NCBI GenBank assembly: GCA_020633205.1
Contig: JACKEB010000011.1
Span: 843,501 to 907,500, forward strand
Length of the DNA: 64,000 bases
Source of the DNA: Polyangiaceae bacterium
GTDB lineage: Bacteria > Myxococcota_A > Polyangia > Polyangiales > Polyangiaceae
Reading direction: 5' to 3'
In this document: positions 32,926 through 41,445 of the stretch, in pieces
Layout: each line of letters starts with the position of its first letter
Numbering within the stretch: position 1 is the stretch's first letter
The notes under the pieces: generated by a model
Seen by the model: only the letters and a program-made list of their open reading frames with translations
What the model was told of the DNA's origin: nothing
The model's database searches: none
Translations under genes and position numbers: made by a program

Positions 32926-33345
32926 ATGACCGACCTGAATCCGCTCTTCTCCGAGATCCCGATCAGCAGCCACGAGGCTTTGGCCATCGCCGGCGCGTTG
33001 CGTGACATCGCCGAGAGCGACGGCATGCACGAAGAAGAGCTCGCGATGATCACCGAGCTGGTTCAGGGGTTGGATGAGGACCTTGGTCTCGAGGAGCCGT
33101 CTAAGGTTCCGGCGATCACTCCCGCGGAGTTGGCGGTTGCTCTGGGTGAGGATCCTGCTCTCAAGACGCTCGCCATGCAGTGCGCAGTGATGCTTGCCAT
33201 GGCCGACGGCAAGATCAGCAAGGAGGAGGCCGAGCGCCTCGAGGCTTACCGCGCGGCACTGGGTTTCTCCGTTGAGCAGTACTCCGCCTTGGAGAAGGGC
33301 ATCGTTGGCTGGATCAAGGCTGGCGACCTCTCCCCGATGTTCTGA
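32926..33345 (+). CDS. TerB-like protein
   Basis: 139 residues. The C-terminal half holds the TerB/DjlA-N signature: MLAMADGKISKEEAERLEAY with the acidic metal-binding turn DGKIS, and an earlier matching half ALRDIAESDGMHEEELAMI. TerB domains bind metal and sit at the inner face of the membrane in tellurite-resistance and envelope-stress complexes. Start ATG 32926 is 44 bases after the HDxWGH protein. Its place in the PspA cluster suggests a membrane-associated adaptor. Confidence 0.78.
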   Translation: MTDLNPLFSEIPISSHEALAIAGALRDIAESDGMHEEELAMITELVQGLDEDLGLEEPSKVPAITPAELAVALGEDPALKTLAMQCAVMLAMADGKISKEEAERLEAYRAALGFSVEQYSALEKGIVGWIKAGDLSPMF

Positions 33346-33367
33346 ACCGATTCATCGAGGAGCCAAC

Positions 33368-33916
33368 GTGTCGAATCAATGGGATGACGAACCCACCGTC
33401 GTGTGGTCGCCGCCGGAGTGGGTCGTCGAAGAAGACGATATGCCCAAGGCCGGGGCGGCAACGCGCATCCAGTTTGCAGAGCCGGAGCCCTCTCCGCCGC
33501 CTCCAGGTCCAATGGAGCGCCCCGACGTCGAGCTAGATATCCGTACGGTAAATGGTCCGTCGGCGCTCGCGAGCATTCGGCGCGTCTACGAGATCTGGAC
33601 CAAGAATCGCGTGTACATCCTCGACTCCGGGATGCGCTGTATCGAGGTCATCGATCTCGCCACCGGCATCGCGAACAAAGAGCACCCCTTCATCGGGGCT
33701 CGCTGTGCCGGGGGACGTAACCACGACAAGAGCGAACTCTCCTTCCCGTTGCCAGCTCCCGGTTCCGAAGCCGTGTTCCAGAAGACCGAGAGCAGCAATC
33801 GAGTGAAGCTGAGCGTCACCTCCAAGGTGATGCGGGTGATGTTCCACGCCAGCCGCGTGCGCATCCAGCAAGATCAGGCCGACCGCGTCTGGGGCAAGAT
33901 CAGCACCTGGGGTTAG
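33368..33916 (+). CDS. Hypothetical protein of the PspA cluster
   Basis: 182 residues from GTG 33368, 22 bases after the TerB-like stop with GAGGAG upstream; the upstream extension overlaps that gene and is rejected. The first ~60 residues are acidic and Pro-rich (EPTVVWSPPEWVVEEDDMPK, EPSPPPPGPME), likely disordered. The rest is a ~115-residue beta-rich domain (YEIWTKNRVYILDSGMRCIE, VKLSVTSKVMRVMFHASRV), with two Cys. No family is recognised. No membrane segment. Probably a cytosolic member of the operon. Confidence 0.75.
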   Translation: MSNQWDDEPTVVWSPPEWVVEEDDMPKAGAATRIQFAEPEPSPPPPGPMERPDVELDIRTVNGPSALASIRRVYEIWTKNRVYILDSGMRCIEVIDLATGIANKEHPFIGARCAGGRNHDKSELSFPLPAPGSEAVFQKTESSNRVKLSVTSKVMRVMFHASRVRIQQDQADRVWGKISTWG

Positions 33917-33928
33917 ACTCTCGCCGCC

Positions 33929-35611
33929 GTGAGATACTGTTATTTCCTTGGGGCAATTCTGGCCCTCGCAGGCTGCGGAAAATCAGAGGAGCCCGCGCCG
34001 GTTGGCGCCGCATCAGCCAGCGCCCAGCCGAGCGCGGCCGAGGCGCCGTCTGCCTCCGCAGCACCTCAGGCAGACAAGCCCTTTGCCGAGCGCTTCACTC
34101 AGATTGCGCTGAAGGACTTCCGCGTGAGGCTGGCCGAGCTGCCTAAGGACTCGCCAGATCTGCCTCGCGACGCGGAGAAGATTCGCGATCCGCAGCTGCC
34201 CTTCAAGGCGATCTACAGCAGCAGAGATTCCTTATGTGGGGTGACTCACTCAGGCAGCCTGAATTGCTTCTCTGGTGGGTTGTCTGGCAAGACGGCTGCA
34301 GGGTGGACCAGCGCCGCCATGGGGGACGGCTTCGTGATTGGGATCGGCGGTGGGCTCAAGCTAGTCGTCGTTGGGGATGCCCCGCTGAAGTTGGGGACTG
34401 CAGAAGCCTCCGACGCTGGAGCCGACGCGGGCGGCGAGGCCGTTGCTCCTGATGCGAAGTTCCGCGCCGTCGCGGCATCGGGAGAGAACGCGTGCGCCGT
34501 CGAGCAAAGCGGCGCCACGCATTGTTGGAGCAACAACGCGACCTGCGACCTCACACCGCCTGCGGGTTTGAGCGCCGGGCAGATCGCGTTGGGGGGTGAC
34601 TGCTTCGCTTGCGCTACGAGCGACGGCGGCGTTCGCTGCTGGGGGACCAACGCACCCACTCTGGGCGCCAAAGGGAACTTCAGCAGACTGGTCGCAGGCA
34701 AGGACTTCGTGTGCGCCCTCGAAGGCGAGAAGGCGACTTGCAGCGCCCGGGAAGTACCAGGTGCCGTCAAGAAGCTTGTTGCCGCGGGGAAGCGACTCTG
34801 CTGGCTCGATGCCGAAGGCTCAATCGCTTGCGATAAGTCGGAAGTTGGGCTGAAGGGTAAGTTCTCTGACCTCGCCATCACGGAAAAGTGGGCGTGCGCT
34901 GCGGACGAGACGGGGTACTGGACTTGTGACGGCGCAACCATTCCAGGCTTCGAGTATTGGAAGTCTCACCCTGCGTGGGCTCCCACCGCTGATGGGCGCA
35001 AGGCGGCGAAGGCGGCGCGAACGGCGCTGCTGAGCGAGTTTGCGGACCGGTTCAAGGTGCTCGAAGCGCCAGCCGAGGTGACTCTGGAAACCAAGGTCGA
35101 CGTCGGGCCGCGGGTTGAAACGAAGTACCTGCCATTGATTCAAAACGTCGGGCTCGACTGGACGCTGCAACCGGACCGCCTCTACCGGTACGGAGCGCGA
35201 ATCAATGGCGTCAAAGGCGGGACCTATCTGCTGATGATTGATCCCTTCGGCCTCACTCTCTTCGCCTTTGACGACGCGGGGGAGCTCAAACGCAAGATCG
35301 ACGTCGCGCGAGTGGGGAACTACGACGAACCTGGGTTCGCTGGTGGCGTGAGCAGCGGGGAGGAGTACATCTCCTTCAGCTTGGACGCCCGAGGGATCCT
35401 CAAGCTCAAGGGGCAGCGCTTGATGGAGAAGCACGAGTTCGAGCCCATTCAGAAGAAGGACGTCGTTCAGTGCACGGTCTACGAAGGCGCCCTGACGGTC
35501 AACGTCGCCGCCAAGGTGGTGCCTGCGCCGGCGATCGGCTGGAGCCGGAGCAAGAACGCCATCAGCAATGGTGAGACGTGTGAGTTTCCGTGGGGGGCGG
35601 CCAATAAGTAG
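33929..35611 (+). CDS. RCC1-like repeat lipoprotein
   Basis: 560 residues from GTG 33929, 12 bases after the previous stop. The signal peptide ends in lipobox LAGC|GKSE, followed by an Ala/Pro/Ser linker. Residues ~95-340 carry five to six Cys-containing RCC1-like blades (SLCGVTHSGSLNCFSGG, NACAVEQSGATHCWSNN, ACATSDGGVRCWGTN). The C-terminal ~220 residues are a beta-rich domain of unknown type. Outer-membrane anchored; may bind ligand or protein. It ends the PspA cluster. Confidence 0.78.
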   Translation: MRYCYFLGAILALAGCGKSEEPAPVGAASASAQPSAAEAPSASAAPQADKPFAERFTQIALKDFRVRLAELPKDSPDLPRDAEKIRDPQLPFKAIYSSRDSLCGVTHSGSLNCFSGGLSGKTAAGWTSAAMGDGFVIGIGGGLKLVVVGDAPLKLGTAEASDAGADAGGEAVAPDAKFRAVAASGENACAVEQSGATHCWSNNATCDLTPPAGLSAGQIALGGDCFACATSDGGVRCWGTNAPTLGAKGNFSRLVAGKDFVCALEGEKATCSAREVPGAVKKLVAAGKRLCWLDAEGSIACDKSEVGLKGKFSDLAITEKWACAADETGYWTCDGATIPGFEYWKSHPAWAPTADGRKAAKAARTALLSEFADRFKVLEAPAEVTLETKVDVGPRVETKYLPLIQNVGLDWTLQPDRLYRYGARINGVKGGTYLLMIDPFGLTLFAFDDAGELKRKIDVARVGNYDEPGFAGGVSSGEEYISFSLDARGILKLKGQRLMEKHEFEPIQKKDVVQCTVYEGALTVNVAAKVVPAPAIGWSRSKNAISNGETCEFPWGAANK

Positions 35612-35754
35612 CGCGCCGCACCAGCCCCGACGGTTGGGGACATTTGGCGAGCAGCAAATGCGCCATGGCCGGGGCGACGGAGCGCGTGTTGGCAAAGCCA
35701 GCGCGGGAGAACTCCGGCGGTTCGCATGGGCATGCTGCGTGCATCTGCGCCATC

Positions 35755-36051
35755 ATGGAAAACACCCTAACCACCAACCGCAACCAGTCCGTTCACGACA
35801 AGGTCAACCATCGCGTTGACGAGGTCACTACTTCCGTAGGGCAATCCGCTCAAGTCGCCGCGGATCGAGTCCGCGAAGCGGACCTCACCGAGCGAGCTGC
35901 CGGCAGCCTCGAGAACGTGGGCAGTTATCTCGAAGGCGCTGACTACGATCAGCTGGTCGAGGATGTCACTGCTGTGGTGAAGCGCCACCCCATCCCCGCG
36001 ATCCTGGCGGGGGTCGGCCTTGGCTACCTGATCGGTCGTCTCACGTCATGA
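35755..36051 (+). CDS. DUF883/ElaB-like membrane-anchored protein
   Basis: 98 residues from ATG 35755; the upstream extension is not protein-like. A helical, charged body (VADRVREADLTERAAGSLEN-type heptads) ends in one C-terminal membrane helix with the glycine-rich pattern PAILAGVGLGYLIGRL, as in ElaB/YqjD (DUF883) proteins. Those tail-anchored proteins bind ribosomes at the inner membrane in stationary phase in E. coli. It overlaps the next gene by ATGA (36048-36051). First of a three-gene translationally coupled operon. Confidence 0.8.
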   Translation: MENTLTTNRNQSVHDKVNHRVDEVTTSVGQSAQVAADRVREADLTERAAGSLENVGSYLEGADYDQLVEDVTAVVKRHPIPAILAGVGLGYLIGRLTS

Positions 36052-36377
36052 ACGCCCCGCTCCCGAGTGAGAGCACACCAGCGCTGGTGCGTGAGCTCCT
36101 GCTCGATATGAAGGACCTCGCCCTCAAGGAACTCGAGGTCAGCAAACTTCAAGCACGCGACGAACTCAAAGACGTGGTGCGTCGCGTCTTTCTTGGTTTG
36201 GGTGCACTCGGCATGGCGCTGATCGTCGTCGCCATGCTCGCGTTCGCATCGGCGCTAGGACTGTCCCGCGCCTCCCACTTGCCACTGGAGCTCTCGATGT
36301 TGGTGATCGCCAGCGTGCCAACGCTCGCCGCCGTGGCTCTCTATGCCAAGACTCGAAAGGTGAAGAAGCACTCATGA
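36048..36377 (+). CDS. Holin-X-like (YqjE-type) membrane protein
   Basis: 109 residues. An amphipathic N-terminal helix (LVRELLLDMKDLALKELEVS) is followed by two membrane helices (LGMALIVVAMLAFASALGL and LSMLVIASVPTLAAVALYA), as in phage-holin-3_6/holin-X (YqjE) family proteins, which are chromosomal envelope proteins rather than phage genes here. It overlaps both neighbours with ATGA. Likely forms an inner-membrane complex with the DUF883 and DUF3618 partners. Confidence 0.8.
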   Translation: MNAPLPSESTPALVRELLLDMKDLALKELEVSKLQARDELKDVVRRVFLGLGALGMALIVVAMLAFASALGLSRASHLPLELSMLVIASVPTLAAVALYAKTRKVKKHS

Positions 36378-36766
36378 CTACTACCGTCGACCAAGTCGAA
36401 CGTGAGATTGAGGCCAAGAAGGCCGACATCGAGGACAAGCTCGAGCGCCTCGAGGATCGCGCAGTGAACGCTGCGAAGAAGGGCAAACAAGCCCTGAGCT
36501 TCGATCATCAGATGAAGAAGCGTCCCTGGGCGCTGATCGCCGGCGCTGTTGGGATCGGCATGCTGCTCGGGCGAAAGCAGCCTCAGGTCCAAGCCATGCT
36601 CGTGAGCATGCCGAAGCCGAAGAAGGCCAAGAAGCGCAAGCAACCGACGTCCTCCGCGCCACATCCCATGTTGGAACAAGGGCAACGACTGCTGATGACC
36701 GCTGTGCTGCCAGGCGTCGCATCGGCGCTCGCCAGGCGCTACGCTCCAGAGGTCCTCGGGCGCTGA
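36374..36766 (+). CDS. DUF3618-like membrane protein
   Basis: 130 residues. The N terminus VDQVEREIEAKKADIEDKLE resembles DUF3618 proteins. A single glycine-rich membrane segment (ALIAGAVGIGMLLG) follows near residues 53-66, then a Lys/Pro-rich cytosolic stretch and a hydrophobic C-terminal part (LLMTAVLPGVASALARRY). The start overlaps the preceding stop (ATGA, 36374-36377). Third gene of the YqjD/YqjE/YqjK-like trio, likely a general envelope-stress cassette. Confidence 0.75.
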   Translation: MTTTVDQVEREIEAKKADIEDKLERLEDRAVNAAKKGKQALSFDHQMKKRPWALIAGAVGIGMLLGRKQPQVQAMLVSMPKPKKAKKRKQPTSSAPHPMLEQGQRLLMTAVLPGVASALARRYAPEVLGR

Positions 36767-36778
36767 CGGCACCGCTTC

Positions 36779-36807
36779 GCTCTCGGTGTGCGAGGTACAC
36801 CGAGAGC
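36779..36807. terminator. Bidirectional hairpin between convergent genes
   Basis: GCTCTCGGTGT (36779-36789) pairs perfectly with ACACCGAGAGC (36797-36807) around a seven-base loop. It lies 12 bases after the DUF3618-like stop and 23 bases before the end of the convergent gene. There is no T-tract, but position and perfect pairing favour a shared terminator. Confidence 0.65.
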
Positions 36808-36829
36808 GCAGGTGCTCGCTCGAAGCGAC

Positions 36830-37687
36830 TCAGTCGAACAACTCGTCGAGCAGTCGCGCAAAGGTGTCTCCGATCACGTCCTTCTGAAGGCTGCTCTCGT
36901 CGCCCAGTAGCCAGCTCGCGAGATCGCGATCGACGTGATGCATCGCCAGCAAATTGAGCGCGTCATCCTCGGTGTTGCAGTTCTCCGCGTAAATTACCTG
37001 GTGTTCATCCGCCGCGTGCGTCGTCGACCGCTGTTTGCGACCAAGCGCATCGGCCAGCAGCCTAGTGAAGTAGAGCTTTGTCGACTCGCGGTAGCGCGCC
37101 TGATGGCTCGCGCAGATGACGACCTTCAAGCTGCGCCAGTCGTCCTGGTTGAAGGCCTTAGTCCACGCGGAAACAACCTCGTGGAGTTGCGCGAGTTCAG
37201 CGCGGGCGGCGGCGACCATGCATGGCCCGATCGCCCGCTGTGCCTCCAGCTTGAACTTCGCAACTCGCTCGTCCGGAGGCGCCGCGTCCTGCGTGGTGTG
37301 GCGCGCCTCTAGCCAAGCCTCGACCAGTGACATACAAGGCGCTGCGGCGGCGCGCAGGCGGGAATCGAGGGCCGAAGAATCCAACAAGACCCGCAAATCT
37401 TCGAGTAGGGACTCGAGCTGTGGGGTTGGCGGTGGCGTTGGTTGAGTCAGCGCCAGCGTGAGCGTAGCCGGCACATGCGCAACGGATTTGTATGCGTGGT
37501 AGTCGTCACCCAGGATTTCCGCGCGTTCGCGCGTGCCGGAGCGCAGCAACACCAAGGCCGACTCGACGCGGATGATGGTGGGGTTCGATGCCATCAGTGC
37601 CCGACTGACTGCCTTGGTCTTTGCCTGGGCGTAGCCTTGCGAGAAGTGACGATTCAGCCGCAGTGCACGGTCCAGTGACGAACTCAC
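36830..37687 (-). CDS. Hypothetical protein coupled to a zinc metallopeptidase
   Basis: 285 residues from GTG 37687, which overlaps the upstream stop as GTGA. The longer in-frame extension lies inside the metallopeptidase gene and is rejected. Helical and soluble, with a hydrophobic Ala/Leu-rich core (ALVLLRSGTRERAEILG, SLVEAWLEARHTTQ). The C-terminal third contains DEHQVIYAENCNTEDDALNL and ends acidic (LLDELFD). No family is recognised. Its tight coupling suggests it works with, regulates or protects against the peptidase. Confidence 0.72.
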   Translation of the reverse strand: MSSSLDRALRLNRHFSQGYAQAKTKAVSRALMASNPTIIRVESALVLLRSGTRERAEILGDDYHAYKSVAHVPATLTLALTQPTPPPTPQLESLLEDLRVLLDSSALDSRLRAAAAPCMSLVEAWLEARHTTQDAAPPDERVAKFKLEAQRAIGPCMVAAARAELAQLHEVVSAWTKAFNQDDWRSLKVVICASHQARYRESTKLYFTRLLADALGRKQRSTTHAADEHQVIYAENCNTEDDALNLLAMHHVDRDLASWLLGDESSLQKDVIGDTFARLLDELFD

Positions 37688-38808
37688 GAATGCTCTCCAG
37701 GTGCGCTCGAGGTCACTACCCCGTGAACCAACTCGAGCTTGCGCATCACGGGAGCGCTGAGCGCGAACGGATAGCAGTCCCGCATACCGAGGCTGCGATT
37801 TAGCTCGTTCATCGCGAGGGACAGCCAGGTCCAGGCTCGCAGTGATTGCTCGAACTGCAGTGATTGTTCGAAACGCGGTGTTTGTTCGAACTGCCCAGAC
37901 GTGAGCTCTGCAGAGCTGCCAATTGGCGTCCACGTCGGCTCAACCAGTCTGCGCGCGTGCTTGTGGGTCTGAATACCCAAGGTGCTCGCGGTCTCGAGCC
38001 CGTCCACGAGATGGAGGTAGTGCGCCCAGCTCTCCGCCCAATCTTCCCAGGGGTGGCTCGCGGCGTACGCGCTGACATAGTGGTCGGCGTAGTTTGGGTC
38101 CGGAGGCGCGGCGTAGTGCTGTTCGAGGGCGTGGGCGTAGTCGATGCGTTCATCTCCGAACAGCTCTCGAAATCCGGTCAGGTGTGGTGAGTCGCGGACC
38201 AGGACATCCCAATAGTAGTGCCCGATCTCGTGGCGGAAGTGGCCGAGTAGCGTTCGATACGCTTCCCCCATTTGTTGTCTTGTCTGGATGCGCTCGACCT
38301 CGTCGGCTTCCGCCAGGTTGATGGTGATCACCCCTGAGGCATGTCCGGTCATCACCTGAGGACCGTCGGGGTTGGTACCCAGCCTATGATCCGCAAGGAA
38401 ACGAAATGCGAGTCCGTTCTCAGCCTCCGCCTGGGACGCGAGGGGTAAGCCGAGGGTCAACAAGGTGTACAGCAGGCGCCGTTTGGCTGCCTCCATGCGC
38501 TTCCAGAGTGCTAGGTGCGTCTCGTTGGAGAGATCGGGCACGCAATCATTTAGGCGACAAGCCTTGCAGTAGCGGGCGTCCCTCTCCTCCACCGGAACCA
38601 GCCAGTTGCAGGCGTCATACTCCAGCCAGTTGGCGCAGCGCCTGTACGCATTACCTGTTTGGGGGGAGAGGAGCTCTGCGGCCGGGGCCGCTTCCAGCGC
38701 CAGCATCGAGCGGGAGATTGGGTCGAAGCCGACGGTCCGACCGCAGTCCGTGCATTGGGTGTTCTCGAAGAACACCAGGGAGTCACATTCACAGTTGAAC
38801 AGCTGCAT
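37684..38808 (-). CDS. Zinc-ribbon putative zinc metallopeptidase
   Basis: 374 residues. An N-terminal zinc ribbon with several Cys pairs (FNCECDSLVF, QCTDCGRTV, RRCANW, YCKACRLNDC; ~5-90) precedes a peptidase domain. FRHEIGHYYWDVLV (~190) is the HExxH zinc-binding helix, and WEDWAESWAHYLH (~263) supplies the third ligand. This matches the putative zinc-binding metallopeptidase family with an N-terminal ribbon. Cytosolic, as no signal peptide is present. The stop overlaps the next gene's GTG. Confidence 0.88.
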   Translation of the reverse strand: MQLFNCECDSLVFFENTQCTDCGRTVGFDPISRSMLALEAAPAAELLSPQTGNAYRRCANWLEYDACNWLVPVEERDARYCKACRLNDCVPDLSNETHLALWKRMEAAKRRLLYTLLTLGLPLASQAEAENGLAFRFLADHRLGTNPDGPQVMTGHASGVITINLAEADEVERIQTRQQMGEAYRTLLGHFRHEIGHYYWDVLVRDSPHLTGFRELFGDERIDYAHALEQHYAAPPDPNYADHYVSAYAASHPWEDWAESWAHYLHLVDGLETASTLGIQTHKHARRLVEPTWTPIGSSAELTSGQFEQTPRFEQSLQFEQSLRAWTWLSLAMNELNRSLGMRDCYPFALSAPVMRKLELVHGVVTSSAPGEHS

Positions 38809-38835
38809 CGCGATACCTGCTGCTCCGAGCCCCGG

Positions 38836-39273
38836 TTACGACTCGTCCTGCTTGAAGTCCAAGAAGCGCTTCGCGATTTGCTCGGCTGTCTTGGCGGGCA
38901 AGACCTTGCGTGCCTTGGCGAAGACCTCTTGTTCCTCTTCTTTGATGTGATGGCGTACTGCCTCGCGGAGCTTTCGCATCTTCGGGAGCCATCCTCCGCT
39001 GCCCTGGCTGAGGTGCTCGAGCTCGTCGAGCAGCTCAGCGGCTTCGCAATGCTCCTTCATACCGTGAGCCGTCTTTTCTCGCGCGTCTGCGCTTGGAAGG
39101 ATAGCGGCGTAGAATGCTCGCTCTTCCGCGTGGGAATGCACCTCGAGGAGCTTGCGAAACTCTTCGAACAACGCGGCGCGCTCCTCACTCTCGCCGTGGG
39201 TTTCGGTGAGTGCGTCCATGAGCTTCTCCAGGGTGCGATGGTCGTTCTTGATTTCATCGTAGATCGTAGACAT
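38836..39273 (-). CDS. Hemerythrin HHE-domain protein
   Basis: 145 residues from ATG 39273; the upstream extension is rejected. A four-helix bundle with the di-iron ligand pattern: NDHRTLEKLM, HSHAEERAFY, MKEHCEAAEL and VRHHIKEEEQEVF supply His and Glu ligands. Such proteins bind oxygen, nitric oxide or iron and often protect against stress. The C-terminal KRFLDFKQ is lysine-rich. Starts 180 bases from the YihY gene; no obvious operon partner. Confidence 0.9.
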   Translation of the reverse strand: MSTIYDEIKNDHRTLEKLMDALTETHGESEERAALFEEFRKLLEVHSHAEERAFYAAILPSADAREKTAHGMKEHCEAAELLDELEHLSQGSGGWLPKMRKLREAVRHHIKEEEQEVFAKARKVLPAKTAEQIAKRFLDFKQDES

Positions 39274-39453
39274 TTCAGACCTCCAGAGCTCTCCAACGAA
39301 GGAGCGCGACCAAACTAGCAATGACTGCGCCACACAGTCGGCCGCTTGGGTGGGTGAGTTCCTGCTGGAGAACGCCGCAGCGGCGCAGACAGGTCAGCGG
39401 CACACTGCCTCGGCTGAGCCATACTAGTTCCCACGCCTAAACACTGGGCACGC

Positions 39454-40347
39454 CTAGTCCGCTGACTGGGCGCTCGGGTACACCTCAGAGTTCAGCTCCG
39501 CCCCGACGAGGACGATGTACGAACTCAGCCAAAGCCAAAGCAACAGAGCCACCACGGCGCCAAGGGAGCCGTAGATCCGCTGGTAGTTCGCGAACTCCGA
39601 CGCGTACAAAGAAAACGCTGCTGAAAGCACCAGCCAAGCCAGGGCTGCAATCGACGCCCCAGGCAGCACTTCGCGCCACCTCGTCACCCGCCGCGGGGTC
39701 AGGCGGTACAACACGCACAGGGCGCTAAACACGATTCCCCCGAGCAGAGGCCAGCGCAGGACGCTGAACAGCGTCGCAGAGGCCGTAGCAATTCCGAGCT
39801 GAGCAAGCGCTAGGGGAACCAGGAGTGCCAAGCCGACGGTCAGCACGAACACCACGGCGGAGACCACGGTCAGGCCGAGCGCTACCAGGGTGCGACGCAC
39901 GAGGCTCCGCTCGTCCTCTTCATCGTAGGCGATGTGGGTTGCGTCGATGATCGCCTCGACGCCCTTCTTGGAAATCCAGAGGGAAACTAGGGCTGAGCCC
40001 AAAGCTCCGAAGCCGAGGCTGTTCGAGTTGGTCTCCGCGACGCGTTGCATTTGTTCTCGCAGCAGGCCGAACACGTTCGGGGGAACGACGCCCTGGAGCG
40101 TGACCAATTGGGCCTGAAGGCGCTCGGGCGTGGCAAATAGCCCCCAGATTGAGATCACCGCGCTGAGCGCGGGAACCAGAGAGAGAAAGGCGTAGAACGC
40201 CACGCCGGCGGAAACGAGCGAGAGATTGTCTTCACTCACTTCCTGCCAGACCCGGCGCAGCGTGGTTCCGAGGTGCTTGGAAGCAGTTGGCGCCTGGACC
40301 TGCTGTGCAGGCGCTCGGAATGTGGGGGAGGTCGATCGCTCGATCAT
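39454..40347 (-). CDS. YihY/BrkB-family inner-membrane protein
   Basis: 297 residues. Six membrane helices in the YihY pattern, with family blocks: SLVSAGVAFYAFLSLVPAL (first helix), GSALVSLWISKKGVEAIIDA, LVPLALAQLG, and a conserved LPGASIAALAWLVLS. The helix after FANYQRIYGSLGAVVALLLWLW is the family hallmark. Found in most Proteobacteria and Myxococcota. The function is unknown; earlier RNase BN labels are wrong. Its start is 45 bases from the stop of the metallopeptidase gene upstream. Confidence 0.93.
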   Translation of the reverse strand: MIERSTSPTFRAPAQQVQAPTASKHLGTTLRRVWQEVSEDNLSLVSAGVAFYAFLSLVPALSAVISIWGLFATPERLQAQLVTLQGVVPPNVFGLLREQMQRVAETNSNSLGFGALGSALVSLWISKKGVEAIIDATHIAYDEEDERSLVRRTLVALGLTVVSAVVFVLTVGLALLVPLALAQLGIATASATLFSVLRWPLLGGIVFSALCVLYRLTPRRVTRWREVLPGASIAALAWLVLSAAFSLYASEFANYQRIYGSLGAVVALLLWLWLSSYIVLVGAELNSEVYPSAQSAD

Positions 40348-40392
40348 GGCGGCTGACCGACTCTGAGCAAGGAGTGTGCCGAGGCGAGTGGC

Positions 40393-41241
40393 CTACGGTG
40401 CGGGGACGCTGAAGGTGTCGCACTCCGCCGGGTCGCCAGATTTGTATCCGCGTTGAAACCACTTCACCCGCTGGGCGGAGGTACCGTGGGAGAACGTCTC
40501 TGGAGAGACGGTGCCAGTCGCCTGCTTCTGAAGTCGATCGTCACCGATCGCTGCCGCCGCCGTCAGCGCCTCCTCCAGGTCGCCTTCCTCGAGCAGCTTG
40601 CGCTGGCTGGTGTCGTGGCCCCACACACCTGCGTAGCAGTCCGCCTGGAGCTCCAGCCGCACGGACAAGCCATTGGCACCGGCTTGTTGGGACTTGGGTG
40701 CCGCGTGAACCTTCGCGCTAGTCCCCATGAGGTTCTGGACGTGATGGCCGATCTCGTGGGCAATCACATAGGCCTGGGCGAAGTCTCCAGGGGCGCCCAG
40801 GCGCTTTCTCAGGGCGTCGTAGAAGCTCAGGTCGATGTACGCGTTGCGATCCGCGGGGCAATAAAAAGGGCCAGTAGAGGCGCGGCCGGTTCCACACGCG
40901 GAAGGGGTGCTACCGGTGAAGACCACCAGCTTTGCCTTTTGGTACTTGCCGCCCGGGTACTTGCGCTCCCAGGTCTTTTGTACGTCGTCCAGCACGAACG
41001 AGACGAACGCGATCGACTCGTCCTTGGTTTGCTGTCCGCCGCCGGCGCTATCCTGACTCAGCCCAAGTCCACCACCAAGAAAGAAGCGGTAACCCACGTA
41101 GAGTCCAACCACGATCAAAGTGCCCACCAGGCCCAGCGGCGAGCGGATGAGCAGCGGGATGAGTCCCAGGAGGCCAGCCCCACCTCCCTGACCCCGACGG
41201 TCCACAACGTCCGAGCTCTTATGATTCTGGTCCCAGCGCAT
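40393..41241 (-). CDS. Neutral zinc metallopeptidase (YpfJ/KPN_02809-like)
   Basis: 282 residues from ATG 41241 (MRWDQNHKSSDVVDRRGQ), a typical family N terminus. One membrane helix at ~38-56 (LGLVGTLIVVGLYVGYRF), then a periplasmic domain with AYVIAHEIGHHVQNLMG (zinc HExxH) and the downstream ligand in ELQADCYAGVWGH. FYCPADRNAYIDLSFYD precedes it, as in the family. Single-pass inner-membrane enzyme of unknown substrate. Confidence 0.93.
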   Translation of the reverse strand: MRWDQNHKSSDVVDRRGQGGGAGLLGLIPLLIRSPLGLVGTLIVVGLYVGYRFFLGGGLGLSQDSAGGGQQTKDESIAFVSFVLDDVQKTWERKYPGGKYQKAKLVVFTGSTPSACGTGRASTGPFYCPADRNAYIDLSFYDALRKRLGAPGDFAQAYVIAHEIGHHVQNLMGTSAKVHAAPKSQQAGANGLSVRLELQADCYAGVWGHDTSQRKLLEEGDLEEALTAAAAIGDDRLQKQATGTVSPETFSHGTSAQRVKWFQRGYKSGDPAECDTFSVPAP

Positions 41242-41445
41242 GGGCTCAGATCTATCAACACTCAAACGTCGCGGCACGGCGCAAAGCGCTGTGCGTAGAA
41301 GATTACACCAGCGTGACGGAATGGTGTTTCACCTTGAGGCGGCCGATTGTTGCCCGGCGGAAAAAATCTACGCCGACTCAAGCTCGCGTTTTCCAACAAA
41401 GCGCAGGCGTACCAAACGAAACAGCGTCGCCTGCGTCTGACGCAG

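Noticed and set aside
36048..36377. Prophage holin
   Set aside because: No other phage gene is present; it is coupled to DUF883- and DUF3618-like genes as in chromosomal envelope operons.
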